Positions 1 through 8,122 of a stretch of 64,000 nt of DNA are shown here, piece after piece. Below the pieces are notes generated by a model. That model did not search any database. It had not been told where the DNA came from and saw only the letters and a program-made list of their open reading frames with translations. This DNA is from Pseudomonas berkeleyensis. GTDB lineage: Bacteria > Pseudomonadota > Gammaproteobacteria > Pseudomonadales > Pseudomonadaceae. Numbering within the stretch: the stretch's first letter is position 1; every line of letters begins with the position of its first letter. Where the stretch lies: NCBI RefSeq assembly GCF_014109765.1, contig NZ_CP059139.1, positions 124,001 through 188,000 on the forward strand, read 5' to 3'. The translations under genes were made by a program, and so were the position numbers.

Positions 1-1812
1 CGTTTCGCCGGGCTACCCATTTCCATCGAGTTCCTCGGCCTGTTCGATACCGTGGCCGCCGTGGGCCTGGCTGACAGTGTGCCTTTCGCTGCCGGTCATA
101 TGGATTGGGCCAGCGGCACCATGCGCCTGCCGGACGAAAGCCAGGTGCAAGCCTGCATGCCAACTGGGCTGCCTGAAGATTGCCTCTTTCTCAAGCGCTG
201 CGTACATCTGGTTTCCGCTCATGAACAGCGCGCCAGCTTTCCACTGGACTCCATTCGACGCCGCGAAAAAACAGCCGACGGGACGCGTGATGACTCACGC
301 CCTTCCACCTATCGCAAGGACACCTGGGAATACGTCTATCCGGGTATGCACACCGATGTGGGTGGTGGATATCCGCCAGGCGATCAAGGCAAGGCTCGTG
401 GTGGCCAAGGAGAGCTGCTGTCACAGATTCCCCTGCACCATATGTACCGTTCGGCCTTTGCTGCGGGCGCGCCATTGCAAGTACCAGAACAGCTTCTTGA
501 TGAAAATGAGAGCTGGCGAAAAATGGGGGAGTCGACTCTTGAGGAGTTCGACTTTACTCCACAACTCGTTGCCCGCTTCAATGCCTGGCAGAAACAGGCC
601 AAGCCCGAGCCCCTTGAGGATGTGATCGAGCGAGAACAGGCGCTGATCACGGCCTGGCGTATCGATCGTTATGCCGGCGGCATCGACAAGCAGGGCTTTT
701 ACAGCCATGTAAAAGATCAGGACATGAGCGATGAGGAGTGGGATGCTCTGAAGCGCCTGCATGCCCACAAGCTGGCGGAAAACGCTGCAGCGGCGCAGGG
801 TAAGGAACCGCCTGTGCTCAGTGCGAAAGAGCAGCAACAACGCGAGGCGGATCTCGAGTTGGTTGGCGGAAGCGAGGTTTATGCGCGCATCAATACCAGC
901 AAGACATTCGAACCAGCGTTAGATCACCGGCAACTGCGCCGTGCCGCCGCTGAGTTTAAGCGTGATTACGACCGTAATTGGGGAGTTCTTGAGGATACTT
1001 TCGAATGGGGTGGAATACTTAATCTATTACTTGGCGGCACTGTCTACCTGATTAACGAAGAAGACGAAGCCCAGGAGTATGCCGAGCTTTACCAGAATGG
1101 AACGCAGCGCCATGGCCAGCTGTTCGCCGGGCCGGGCGTCATCGCGAGTGGGCAGCAGGATTTGGTCGCGCTTTTCGATGATCACGTGCACGATTCGCGG
1201 GCCTGGTTCATGAACTCTTCTTTTTTGGGCGAGCGCGAGCTTTTCACCGATTACTTCCGCTATCGCCTGGTGCATTTCGACAATGAGTCGAACAAGAGCC
1301 TGTCGGTACTGGCCAATGCGGGCCGCGTGGTTGGAATGGGTATCGCCTTGGCTAGTATCGGGCTCTCAATCAAGAAGCGTAATCCGCGCTATTTGCTCGG
1401 CCTTTTCCTGCCCTCGTTGGCGACGCCTGTGCTGACGGGCAGGCCAGGATTACCGACTTTACCGGAAATCAGCGCATTCGATCCTTTAACCGGTATTGCA
1501 CTGCCGATGATGCAGGGCATGGAAGCCGTACGAGCCTTTACTCAAAAGCCTGGTGACGTGGTGGCCATGCTCAACGCTATGCCTTTGCCCGTACCTCTCA
1601 CCGAACAAACCGCTACTACGCCAGAGCTGCAAGCCGTCTTCAAAGCTGCTGAGGCGGTGAAGGCGGTCAAGGCGGCCAATGATTCGGGCGATATGGGCGG
1701 CTTGTTGGGGCAGGCGATGGACATGATGGATAAGGGTGCCCCCACGCCTGGACTGCAACCTCCCGGTTGGCTGGATCAGGCTAAAGGCATGGCCAAGGAG
1801 TTCACTGGCTAG
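1..1812 (+). CDS. Tle1-like type VI secretion lipase effector (DUF2235), 5' end outside window
   Basis: The frame is open from base 1, so the start lies upstream; 603 residues remain. Two blocks typical of the DUF2235/Tle1 alpha/beta hydrolases are visible: FLGLFDTV (Asp codon 46-48) and GMHTDVGGGYPPGDQG (His codon 349-351). In this family these carry the catalytic Asp and His. The GxSxG serine elbow must lie before base 1. Hydrophobic segments near 1010-1050 and 1320-1460 suggest membrane contact by the C-terminal part. Known members are toxins that T6SS injects into the periplasm of rival cells to cleave phospholipids. No VgrG, PAAR or same-strand immunity gene follows, so partners should lie upstream. 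The gene ends in a strong hairpin facing an oppositely oriented gene. Confidence 0.8.
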   Translation, partial: RFAGLPISIEFLGLFDTVAAVGLADSVPFAAGHMDWASGTMRLPDESQVQACMPTGLPEDCLFLKRCVHLVSAHEQRASFPLDSIRRREKTADGTRDDSRPSTYRKDTWEYVYPGMHTDVGGGYPPGDQGKARGGQGELLSQIPLHHMYRSAFAAGAPLQVPEQLLDENESWRKMGESTLEEFDFTPQLVARFNAWQKQAKPEPLEDVIEREQALITAWRIDRYAGGIDKQGFYSHVKDQDMSDEEWDALKRLHAHKLAENAAAAQGKEPPVLSAKEQQQREADLELVGGSEVYARINTSKTFEPALDHRQLRRAAAEFKRDYDRNWGVLEDTFEWGGILNLLLGGTVYLINEEDEAQEYAELYQNGTQRHGQLFAGPGVIASGQQDLVALFDDHVHDSRAWFMNSSFLGERELFTDYFRYRLVHFDNESNKSLSVLANAGRVVGMGIALASIGLSIKKRNPRYLLGLFLPSLATPVLTGRPGLPTLPEISAFDPLTGIALPMMQGMEAVRAFTQKPGDVVAMLNAMPLPVPLTEQTATTPELQAVFKAAEAVKAVKAANDSGDMGGLLGQAMDMMDKGAPTPGLQPPGWLDQAKGMAKEFTG

Positions 1813-1816
1813 AAGC

Positions 1817-1852
1817 AAAGGGCAGCGGCGCATACCTGCGCTGCTGCCCTTT
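1817..1852. terminator. bidirectional terminator hairpin
   Basis: A 16-base arm starting AAAGGGCAGC (1817-1832) pairs with 1837-1852 around a TACC loop, with a single G-T wobble. The A-rich start and T-rich end allow it to act on both strands. It lies between the stop codons of two convergent genes. Confidence 0.75.
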
Positions 1853-1857
1853 CCTGC

Positions 1858-2325
1858 TTACGGCTCTACTGCCTCTAGAGCACTCTTCAACGCCCCCGCC
1901 TCCTTGAACACTTTCTGCTGCACCAACTTCCCATCCTCCAACTGCAACCACAGCACCTCGCTTTCACCAGCCTGATAGCGCGGAGCGATTCGGGCGTCGC
2001 GGTCGAGGAGGATGCGGTAGTTGTAGTCGCGCATCTTCGGTAGGGCGAAGAGGGTGGCGATGACGCTGGGCATGCGGCTGATGTCGGCGAGGAAGACTGC
2101 CTGGCGCTCGTCCAGATAACCCTTGGGCTTGTCTTCCAGTGCAGCGTTGACCAGTTTGGCGCCGTCCATGTCGTGGGCGACCAGGAGGATTCGGGTCTGA
2201 TCGTTCAGGGTGTAGGGCGCGTCGAACTGATCCAGCAGTGTCCAGGGCGCCAGGCGTTCGCCGGGCTCCACGGCCAGTGCAGCGGTGGACAGCAGGCACA
2301 GCAACAGCAGGGCAGCAGCTTTCAT
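1858..2325 (-). CDS. exported protein of unknown function, thioredoxin-like fold suspected
   Basis: 155 residues. Residues 1-18 (MKAAALLLLCLLSTAALA) form a clear Sec signal peptide, so the mature protein of about 137 residues should be periplasmic. The pattern of a PGERLAPWTLLDQ start, a central hydrophobic strand (RILLVAHDMDGAKL) and a conserved-looking FLADISRMP segment resembles thioredoxin-fold proteins, but there is no CXXC, so redox activity is not expected. It lies just downstream of, and on the same strand as, the DUF3299 gene with a 30-bp gap, so the two probably share a transcript. I do not recognise a named family with certainty; the fold is an inference. Confidence 0.7.
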   Translation of the reverse strand: MKAAALLLLCLLSTAALAVEPGERLAPWTLLDQFDAPYTLNDQTRILLVAHDMDGAKLVNAALEDKPKGYLDERQAVFLADISRMPSVIATLFALPKMRDYNYRILLDRDARIAPRYQAGESEVLWLQLEDGKLVQQKVFKEAGALKSALEAVEP

Positions 2326-2355
2326 GCTGGAACTCCTAGCAGGGATAGCAGGGGA

Positions 2356-2889
2356 TTAGAGGTCTTCGTCGGTCACCAGACGCACTTCGCCGGCATCCAT
2401 GGCGTAGGCGGCGTCGGCCAGGTCGTTGCTGACCTGTTCCACCTTCAGCTCGCCGCTGACCCACAGCGGGGCGTAGATGTCGTCGAGCGGGATACCTTTC
2501 GGGTAGCGCACCAGTACCAGTTGGTTGGGTGGCGGTGGCGGTACGTGGATGCAGGCGCCCGGATAGGGCACCAGGAAGAACAGGGTGCTATTGCCTTTCT
2601 CGTCGCTTTCCAGCGGTACCGGGTAGCCACCCAGGCGGATGGCCTTGCCGTCGAGTGCGGCGACGGTCTTGGCGGAGTACATCACCGCGGGCAGATCCTT
2701 GTCCTGTTGGCGCAGGCCGCCTTCGCTGTAGAAGGTGCTGTCGCCTTCGGGGGTGTCATGGCTGATGTCGGGCATTTCCTCGAGAGCCTTGCGGTCTTCG
2801 GGGGGCATCAGGTCGAGCCAGTCGGTTTCCGGCAGTTCGGCGCGAGCCAGACCGGAGAGCAGCAGCAAGGCGAGCAGCAGGTGGCGCAT
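2356..2889 (-). CDS. DUF3299 family exported protein
   Basis: 177 residues starting at the ATG at 2887-2889; this start begins the signal peptide MRHLLLALLLLSGLARA, whereas the longer reading adds 17 unlikely residues. The body contains the DUF3299 pattern: LDGKAIRLGGYPVPLE, then FFLVPYPGACIHVPPPPPNQ and a C-terminal PLWVSGELKVE segment. The family is periplasmic and of unknown biochemical role; the invariant CIHVPPPPPNQ loop looks like a functional site. It is the first gene of a probable two-gene unit with the exported protein ending at 1858. Confidence 0.85.
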   Translation of the reverse strand: MRHLLLALLLLSGLARAELPETDWLDLMPPEDRKALEEMPDISHDTPEGDSTFYSEGGLRQQDKDLPAVMYSAKTVAALDGKAIRLGGYPVPLESDEKGNSTLFFLVPYPGACIHVPPPPPNQLVLVRYPKGIPLDDIYAPLWVSGELKVEQVSNDLADAAYAMDAGEVRLVTDEDL

Positions 2890-2917
2890 GGTGTAGGACG
2901 TCTCGTGGCAGCGGGAA

Positions 2918-2952
2918 TCGGGAGCCGGCATGGTTGGCATGCCGGCTCCCGA
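2918..2952 (-). terminator. terminator-like hairpin after the GlsB-type gene
   Basis: A perfect 15-bp inverted repeat (arms 2918-2932 and 2938-2952, arm TCGGGAGCCGGCATG) with a 5-base loop lies directly downstream of the minus-strand gene ending at 2963. There is no T tract, so it may stabilise the 3' end or need Rho. Confidence 0.5.
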
Positions 2953-2962
2953 CGAAGGATAT

Positions 2963-3208
2963 CTAGTCCTTCTTGATCGCGCCGTAGATTACCAGCAGAA
3001 CGATGGCGCCGATCACTGCGCCGATGAAACCGGCAGCTTGTCCGGCTTCGTAGATGCCCAGGGCCTGGCCACCGTAAGTGGCCGCGATGGAGCCCCCGAT
3101 ACCGAGCAGGATGGTCATGATCCAGCCCATGCTGTCATCACCCGGTTTGAGGAAGCGTGCGATGAGGCCAACGATCAGGCCGATGAAAATGGTGCCGATA
3201 ATGCCCAT
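2963..3208 (-). CDS. GlsB/YeaQ/YmgE-type small membrane protein
   Basis: 81 residues, almost entirely hydrophobic, with three predicted membrane segments (about residues 2-20, 27-50 and 56-78) rich in Gly, and a short basic C-terminus (KKD). The GIIGTIFIGLIVGLIARFLKPGDDSMGW start matches the transglycosylase-associated/GlsB family of small inner-membrane stress proteins. The precise function is unknown for the family. It is preceded by an AAGGAGA-type ribosome site and followed by a strong hairpin, so it is probably monocistronic. Confidence 0.9.
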   Translation of the reverse strand: MGIIGTIFIGLIVGLIARFLKPGDDSMGWIMTILLGIGGSIAATYGGQALGIYEAGQAAGFIGAVIGAIVLLVIYGAIKKD

Positions 3209-3271
3209 TGGCGTATCTCCTTGTTGAGTGCCGCGTATGCGGCAGGCTTTGCTTGAGACAGGTTGTGATGG

Positions 3272-4039
3272 CTATCGGTTCGCTTCATCCGGTGGCGGAA
3301 CGCCATAGCGATGGTAGATCAGCGCGATTTCTCCTTGCGCGCGCATGCGCTCGAGTTCCGCGGCCAGGCTGTCGTAGAGCGCACGACGATCACTTCGGTA
3401 GCGCTTGAGTGATGCGCCAAAGTGATTGCCCAGAACCTGGCGATGCACGTAGTGGCCATAAGTGAATCCCGTGAAACCCAGTGCGGCGAATTGCGCTTCC
3501 ATCGGCATGACGTCGAGCACGGCGATGGCGTCTAGGCGGCCTGCACGAAACATCGCCGCCAGCTGTGCGTCGTCGCTGGCGTAGGCCCGTTGCAGCAGGA
3601 CATCGCTGTCGAAGGGTTCGAAATAGGCGGTGCCGCGTTTGACGCCTACGGCCAGCGTATAGAGATCGCCGTAGCGACTCAGTTCGACTTCATACCCTGG
3701 GTGGACGATGAAGCGCACGTTCAACTGCTGGTTGCCGATGCTGGGTAGGAAGTGGATGTACTCGCGGCGCTGTTCGGTGAGCAGTACCCGTGGCACCAGG
3801 TCGACTCGACCGGAGCGCAGGTCGTCGAGGCTGCGCAGGAAGGGCGTCAGGCGCCAATGCAGGCGTATGCCAAGGCGCTGTGCGGCGGTTTCCAGCACGC
3901 TGATCAGTGGGCCGCTGGGAATGCCATCGACGGCGCGCATCTCGGGAGGGCGCTCGCGAAAGTCCACCCGCAGCACGTCTTCGGCGCTGGCGCAGGTCAG
4001 GCTGAAGAGCAGAGGCAGTAACGCAAGCAGGCGTTTCAT
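3272..4039 (-). CDS. periplasmic substrate-binding protein, SBP_bac_3 type
   Basis: 255 residues with a signal peptide (residues 1-19, MKRLLALLPLLFSLTCASA). The mature part has the order expected of the amino-acid-type binding fold: an N-terminal lobe with LISVLETAAQRLGI and LDDLRSGRVDLVPRVLLTEQR, then a second lobe with GVKRGTAYFE, followed by RAGRLDAIAVLD. Similar short orphan proteins in Pseudomonas are annotated as transporter substrate-binding domain proteins. No permease or ATPase gene is adjacent, so the ligand is unknown and a sensory role is possible. A 13-bp hairpin lies immediately before the start codon. Confidence 0.8.
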   Translation of the reverse strand: MKRLLALLPLLFSLTCASAEDVLRVDFRERPPEMRAVDGIPSGPLISVLETAAQRLGIRLHWRLTPFLRSLDDLRSGRVDLVPRVLLTEQRREYIHFLPSIGNQQLNVRFIVHPGYEVELSRYGDLYTLAVGVKRGTAYFEPFDSDVLLQRAYASDDAQLAAMFRAGRLDAIAVLDVMPMEAQFAALGFTGFTYGHYVHRQVLGNHFGASLKRYRSDRRALYDSLAAELERMRAQGEIALIYHRYGVPPPDEANR

Positions 4040-4045
4040 GAGGGG

Positions 4046-4075
4046 GCTCTTGGACGACCACCGTCGTCCAAGAGC
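4046..4075 (-). terminator. intercistronic hairpin between purK and the binding-protein gene
   Basis: A perfect 13-bp inverted repeat (arms 4046-4058 and 4063-4075, arm GCTCTTGGACGAC, loop CACC) lies 20 bases after the purK stop. Its downstream edge is 6 bases from the start codon of the next minus-strand gene. It lacks a T tract; it may end the purK message, hide the downstream ribosome site, or both. Confidence 0.5.
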
Positions 4076-4094
4076 TTAGCTGCAAATCGCCGTA

Positions 4095-5180
4095 TCAGCC
4101 CTTGGCGATCAGCGCCTGGACTGCTGCGATAGCTGTGTCGAGGCCAGCCCGATCGGCGCTGCGTACGGTGGCGTGACCCACCTTGCGTCCGGCCTTGAAG
4201 GCCTTGCCGTAGTGGTGCAGATGGCAATCGGCGATGCTGATCACCGCAGCCACCGGCGGTACTTCACCGATGAAGTTGAGCATGGCGCTTTCGCCCAGCT
4301 TGGCGGTGGAGCCCAGCGGCAGACCGGCAACGGCGCGAAGGTGGTTCTCGAACTGGCTGCACTCGGCGCCTTCGATGGTCCAGTGCCCGGAGTTATGCAC
4401 ACGCGGGGCGATCTCGTTGGCCTTGAGGCCGCCGTCGACTTCGAAGAATTCGAAGGCCAGCACGCCGACGTAATCGAGCTTGTCCAGCACACGGCCGACA
4501 TAGTCTTCGGCCAGCGCTTGCAACGGGTGCTCGGTGCTGGCGATGGACAGGGCGAGGATGCCGCTGTCATGGGTGTTGTGCACCAGCGGATAGAAGCGGG
4601 TTTCGCCATCGCGTGCACGCACGGCGATCAGTGACACTTCGCCGGTGAAGGGCACGAAGCCTTCGAGGATGCACGGCACGCTGCCCAGCTCGGCGAAGGC
4701 GCCGGTGACGTCTTCCGGCTTGCGCAGTACCTTCTGGCCCTTGCCGTCATAGCCCAGGGTACGGGTCTTCATCACCGCTGGCAGGCCGATGCTGGCCACC
4801 GCAGCGTCCAGGTCGGCCTGCGACTGGATGTCGGCGAACTCGGGAGTAGGAATACCCAGCTCGCGGAACATGGATTTCTCGAACCAACGGTCACGGGCGA
4901 TGCGCAGTGCTTCCGCGTTCGGGTAGACCGGCACGAACTGCGAGAGGAAGGCCACGGTTTCCGCCGGCACGCTCTCGAACTCGAAGGTGACCAGGTCGAC
5001 TTCGTCGGCCAGCTGGCGCAGGTGATCCTGGTCGCCGTAGTCAGCGCGGATATGCTCGCCGAGGGCCTGGGCGCAGGCATCCGGCGCCGGATCGAGGAAG
5101 GCGAAGTTCATGCCCAGCGGGGTGCCCGCCAGCGCCATCATGCGGCCCAGCTGGCCGCCACCGATTACACCGATTTTCAT
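4095..5180 (-). CDS. purK: N5-carboxyaminoimidazole ribonucleotide synthase
   Basis: 361 residues. PurK uses ATP and bicarbonate to carboxylate AIR to N5-CAIR in cytosolic purine synthesis. The N-terminal nucleotide-binding motif GVIGGGQLGRMM begins at residue 4; the ATP-grasp core carries TRTLGYDGKGQ and the C-terminal NEIAPRVHNSGHWTIEGA signature. The ATG at 5178-5180 is chosen because it is preceded by AAAAGGGG and gives the usual length. It follows purE on the same strand, with a 146-bp spacer that holds a palindromic repeat. Confidence 0.97.
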   Translation of the reverse strand: MKIGVIGGGQLGRMMALAGTPLGMNFAFLDPAPDACAQALGEHIRADYGDQDHLRQLADEVDLVTFEFESVPAETVAFLSQFVPVYPNAEALRIARDRWFEKSMFRELGIPTPEFADIQSQADLDAAVASIGLPAVMKTRTLGYDGKGQKVLRKPEDVTGAFAELGSVPCILEGFVPFTGEVSLIAVRARDGETRFYPLVHNTHDSGILALSIASTEHPLQALAEDYVGRVLDKLDYVGVLAFEFFEVDGGLKANEIAPRVHNSGHWTIEGAECSQFENHLRAVAGLPLGSTAKLGESAMLNFIGEVPPVAAVISIADCHLHHYGKAFKAGRKVGHATVRSADRAGLDTAIAAVQALIAKG

Positions 5181-5217
5181 AACAAAGCCCCTTTTCAGCA
5201 GGTGGCGAACCAAGCAG

Positions 5218-5292
5218 TTGAACGTTGCCCGCAGCGCAGGAAGCGGAGTTTACGCCGGTAAATGAGCATTCCGAGCAGCGCACAGCGTTCAA
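5218..5292. repeat. palindromic element between purE and purK, related to the 28.4-kb MITE-like element
   Basis: The 75-bp stretch is palindromic from end to end: outer arms TTGAACG/CGTTCAA and a central dyad GCGGAGTTTAC (5243-5253) / GTAAATGAGC (5258-5267). The same core, in inverted orientation, occurs in the element at 28395-28534. It would fold as a hairpin in the purEK message. Confidence 0.6.
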
Positions 5293-5326
5293 ATGCGCCG
5301 TGTCGCAGCCCCTGATGGAATGGGCT

Positions 5327-5818
5327 TCAGGCCTCGCGCGGATCCGGGTTGCTCAGCACGGTATCGGTCTGTTCCTGGCGGAACTGCTTCAGCGCCGCGT
5401 GGAACTGCGGGTGTTGGTGACCGAGGATGCTGGCGGCCAGCAGGGCGGCGTTGACCGCGCCGGCCTTGCCGATGGCCAGGGTGGCGACCGGGATACCGGC
5501 CGGCATCTGCACGATCGACAGCAGCGAGTCGACGCCCGAGAGCATGGACGACTGCACCGGTACGCCGAGCACCGGCAGGTGGGTCTTGGCTGCGCACATG
5601 CCCGGCAGGTGGGCGGCGCCGCCGGCACCGGCGATGATCACCTGAATGCCGCGTGCTTCTGCCTCTTCGGCGTACTGGAACAGCAGATCCGGGGTGCGGT
5701 GGGCGGAGACCACCTTGACCTCGTGGGGAATGCCCAGCTTGTCCAGCATCTCGGCGGTGTGGCTAAGGGTGGACCAATCGGACTTGGAGCCCATGATCAC
5801 GCCAACCAGTGCGCTCAT
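5327..5818 (-). CDS. purE: N5-carboxyaminoimidazole ribonucleotide mutase
   Basis: 163 residues, the normal bacterial class I length. PurE moves the carboxylate of N5-CAIR to C4 to give CAIR, the step after PurK. The motifs MGSKSDW (residues 10-16), SAHRTPD and [12 protein letters not shown] are all present. The start at 5816-5818 is fixed by the family N-terminus and the AAGAGAAGAGGC purine-rich stretch upstream. purE is the first gene of the purE-purK unit. Its leader contains a terminator-like hairpin (5864-5895) that could attenuate transcription. Confidence 0.97.
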   Translation of the reverse strand: MSALVGVIMGSKSDWSTLSHTAEMLDKLGIPHEVKVVSAHRTPDLLFQYAEEAEARGIQVIIAGAGGAAHLPGMCAAKTHLPVLGVPVQSSMLSGVDSLLSIVQMPAGIPVATLAIGKAGAVNAALLAASILGHQHPQFHAALKQFRQEQTDTVLSNPDPREA

Positions 5819-5863
5819 CGTCGTGCCTCTTCTCTTGGGCGCCTCGCGGCGCGTCAAAAACCA

Positions 5864-5895
5864 ACAAGCCACGCGGGCGGGCCAGCGTGGCTTGT
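5864..5895 (-). promoter_or_regulatory. terminator-like hairpin in the purE leader (possible attenuator)
   Basis: On the minus strand an 11-bp perfect stem, ACAAGCCACGC with GCGTGGCTTGT, is followed by TTGGTTTTTGACG. It lies 46 bases before the purE start and downstream of a TATACT box at 5936-5941, so it would be in the 5' leader of the message. Confidence 0.45.
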
Positions 5896-5935
5896 CATGA
5901 TTCGTTGGCCGGGTGCTGCCGGCCGAAGGCCGCGG

Positions 5936-5941
5936 AGTATA
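5936..5941 (-). promoter_or_regulatory. putative -10 box of the purE promoter
   Basis: The minus strand reads GTTATACTCC here, with TATACT close to the sigma-70 -10 consensus; no good -35 box is seen. An 8-bp inverted repeat (GCCACTGC, arms 5949-5956 and 5963-5970) lies just upstream, a possible operator. Confidence 0.35.
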
Positions 5942-6094
5942 ACGCAAAGCCACTGCTGGCGGGCAGTGGCGACGACCGTTTGTCATACAAGGTATGGCAG
6001 CGGGGGAAAACCGCCTAAACCTTGCTCTGGAGCAATGCCGGTGTGGGCTGCGCGCGCACACTGGTCAAACACTCGCATGGAGGAGCAACAGCGC

Positions 6095-7117
6095 ATGAAC
6101 CAGACCATGAAAGCCGCAGTCGTCCACGCCTTTGGCGAACCCCTGCGTATCGAGGAGGTGAAGACTCCGCTGCCTGGCCCCGGGCAGATCCTGGTGAAGA
6201 TCGAAGCCTCGGGCGTCTGCCACACCGACTTGCACGCCGCCGAGGGCGACTGGCCGGTGAAACCGAGCTTGCCGTTCATTCCGGGCCACGAAGGCGTGGG
6301 TTATGTCGCGGCGGTCGGCAGTGGCGTGACCCGGGTGAAGGAGGGTGATCGTGTCGGGGTGCCCTGGTTGTACACCGCCTGCGGTTGCTGCGAGCACTGC
6401 CTGACCGGCTGGGAAACCCTCTGCGAGAGCCAGCAGAACACCGGCTACTCGATCAACGGCGGCTATGCCGAGTATGTGCTGGCCGACCCCAACTACGTGG
6501 GTATCCTGCCGAAGAGCGTCGATTTCCTGGAAATTGCACCGATTCTTTGCGCTGGCGTGACGGTGTACAAGGGGCTCAAGGAGACCAAGGCGCGCCCCGG
6601 TCAGTGGGTGGCGATCTCCGGTATCGGTGGCCTCGGCCATGTCGCCGTGCAGTACGCCCGTGCCATGGGCCTGCACGTGGTCGCGGTAGACGTCGACGAC
6701 GCCAAGCTGGAGCTGGCACGCAAGCTCGGCGCCAGCCTGACCATCAACGCGCGCAAGGAGAGCCCGGCCGAGGTGGTGCAACGCGATATTGGCGGCGCTC
6801 ACGGCGTACTGGTTACCGCCGTGTCCAATACTGCCTTCGGCCAGGCCATCGGCATGGCGCGTCGACATGGCACGGTGGCGCTGGTCGGTTTGCCGCCAGG
6901 CGACTTCCCCACGCCGATCTTCGACGTGGTGCTCAAGGCCATCAGCATCACCGGCTCCATCGTCGGCACCCGCGCCGATCTGCAGGAGGCGCTGGACTTT
7001 GCCGGCGAGGGCCTGGTCAAGGCCACGGTGCACAGCGACACGCTCGACAATATCAATGGCATCTTCGACCAGATGCGCGGCGGACAGATCGAGGGACGGG
7101 TGGTGCTGCAGTTCTAG
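6095..7117 (+). CDS. adhP: zinc-dependent alcohol dehydrogenase, AdhP type
   Basis: 340 residues, usual for the bacterial AdhP/AdhA medium-chain dehydrogenases that oxidise ethanol and other primary alcohols with NAD. Catalytic zinc ligands are in [17 protein letters not shown] and [10 protein letters not shown]. The four-cysteine structural zinc lobe is [15 protein letters not shown]. The Rossmann motif is [13 protein letters not shown]. The ATG at 6095 has GGAGGAG 8 bases upstream; a second ATG at 6107 is possible but less well placed. In P. aeruginosa the orthologue also sits beside purE-purK. It is transcribed divergently from purE. A half-copy of a GTTTTTCAACAGCCTG repeat follows the stop. 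Confidence 0.95.
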   Translation: MNQTMKAAVVHAFGEPLRIEEVKTPLPGPGQILVKIEASGVCHTDLHAAEGDWPVKPSLPFIPGHEGVGYVAAVGSGVTRVKEGDRVGVPWLYTACGCCEHCLTGWETLCESQQNTGYSINGGYAEYVLADPNYVGILPKSVDFLEIAPILCAGVTVYKGLKETKARPGQWVAISGIGGLGHVAVQYARAMGLHVVAVDVDDAKLELARKLGASLTINARKESPAEVVQRDIGGAHGVLVTAVSNTAFGQAIGMARRHGTVALVGLPPGDFPTPIFDVVLKAISITGSIVGTRADLQEALDFAGEGLVKATVHSDTLDNINGIFDQMRGGQIEGRVVLQF

Positions 7118-7123
7118 CGCGCT

Positions 7124-7141
7124 GTTTTTCAACAGCCTGTT
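7124..7141. repeat. solo arm of the GTTGAAAAAC-type repeat
   Basis: GTTTTTCAACAGCCTGTT is nearly the same as the terminal inverted repeat of the element at 28395-28534, but no partner arm is nearby. Confidence 0.45.
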
Positions 7142-7186
7142 GGCCTTGGCTGTTTTCCTACAGCATGTGGTGTAGAGCGCCTCACA

Positions 7187-7214
7187 GACCGCAGCTCAGG
7201 CTGCGGTCTATACT
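7187..7214 (+). promoter_or_regulatory. hairpin and TATACT box before the exported-protein gene
   Basis: An AGACCGCAGC/GCTGCGGTCT dyad (around 7186-7208) runs straight into TATACT at 7209-7214. The dyad may end the adhP message or act as an operator; TATACT is a plausible -10 for the gene at 7248. No -35 is convincing. Confidence 0.3.
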
Positions 7215-7247
7215 GCGCGCCCTTCATCCGTACAAGGACGTCTCGTC

Positions 7248-8042
7248 ATGAAACAGTACGTTTCGTTATTCGCCCTCTCCCTGTTTTCTCTGCAAGTGGC
7301 TGCGCTGGAGTTGGCCAAGCATCCGCAGGTATTCGATGCCGGTCAGGGCGTCAGCCTGGCGCTGGCACCATCCGCCGATGGCAAGCAGGCTCTGGTGCAG
7401 GTGCGTGGCATCAATCACCCGCTCGATGAGGTGGTATTTCTTACCGACGTCCGCGAGCTGGGCAACGAGCAGCGCGACTACGGCATTCGCCTCGATGGTC
7501 GCGACTACAACCTGCTGAACAAGCGCCGCGCCTGGAGTGGCGAGAGCTACCAGCTCAACCTGCCGAATACTCAGGGCTTCGAGCTCAGCTACAACGAGCA
7601 GAAGACCGCGGCACTCAAGTCAGGCGACCTCCTGGCGGTGTATCAGAAGCAGGAGAAAGACGGCCTGCAAGCACGTCTCGCCGCCTTCGATCGCAAGAAG
7701 CGCGTGGCGGACTACAGCGCCAGCCTGCAGGAGATGGACGGCGAAGCCAGCAAGGCGTGTGGCGCTCCGCTGACGACCAAGGTGGACTGGAGCGCCATCA
7801 GCGACGAACAGCTGATCGGTCTCAGCGTGCCGAGCTACTGCGGCGAGGTGGTCAACCAGATGGCCTACCTGTGCGGCAAGGATGATCGCTACAAGGCCGA
7901 CGCCAAGACTCTCAAGGGTGTCGACTGCCGCTTCGGCGATGGCCTGAAACTGAACGAGAAAGACGGCCAGTTGCTGTTCACCACCCATCCGGATGAAGCC
8001 AACCAGGGCGATTTCATCAACGCCATTCTGCGCAATCGCTGA
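7248..8042 (+). CDS. exported protein of unknown function
   Basis: 264 residues with a signal peptide (residues 1-19, MKQYVSLFALSLFSLQVAA). The N-terminal half is beta-rich (VSLALAPSADGKQALVQVRGINHPLDEVVFL). The C-terminal half holds four cysteines (in KACGAP, SYCGE, YLCGK, VDCRF), suggesting two periplasmic disulfides. No known domain is recognised. It appears to be transcribed alone, from a possible TATACT promoter, with the ATG at 7248 preceded by AAGGACGTC. Confidence 0.75.
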   Translation: MKQYVSLFALSLFSLQVAALELAKHPQVFDAGQGVSLALAPSADGKQALVQVRGINHPLDEVVFLTDVRELGNEQRDYGIRLDGRDYNLLNKRRAWSGESYQLNLPNTQGFELSYNEQKTAALKSGDLLAVYQKQEKDGLQARLAAFDRKKRVADYSASLQEMDGEASKACGAPLTTKVDWSAISDEQLIGLSVPSYCGEVVNQMAYLCGKDDRYKADAKTLKGVDCRFGDGLKLNEKDGQLLFTTHPDEANQGDFINAILRNR

Positions 8043-8122
8043 CCCTCGGTGGCGGGCCACGGCCCGCCACTCGCGGCATGTTTCTTGCGTTCCTTTGCCC
8101 ACCTGCGCACACGGAACGCATC

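Noticed and set aside
1858..2889. The two exported proteins beside the Tle1-like effector as its immunity proteins
   Set aside because: They are on the opposite strand behind a terminator, and one belongs to the widespread DUF3299 family not tied to T6SS; no positive evidence.
5225..6094. Upstream extension of the alcohol dehydrogenase frame across the purE gene
   Set aside because: It overlaps purE on the other strand; the family N-terminus and a GGAGGAG ribosome site support the start at 6095.
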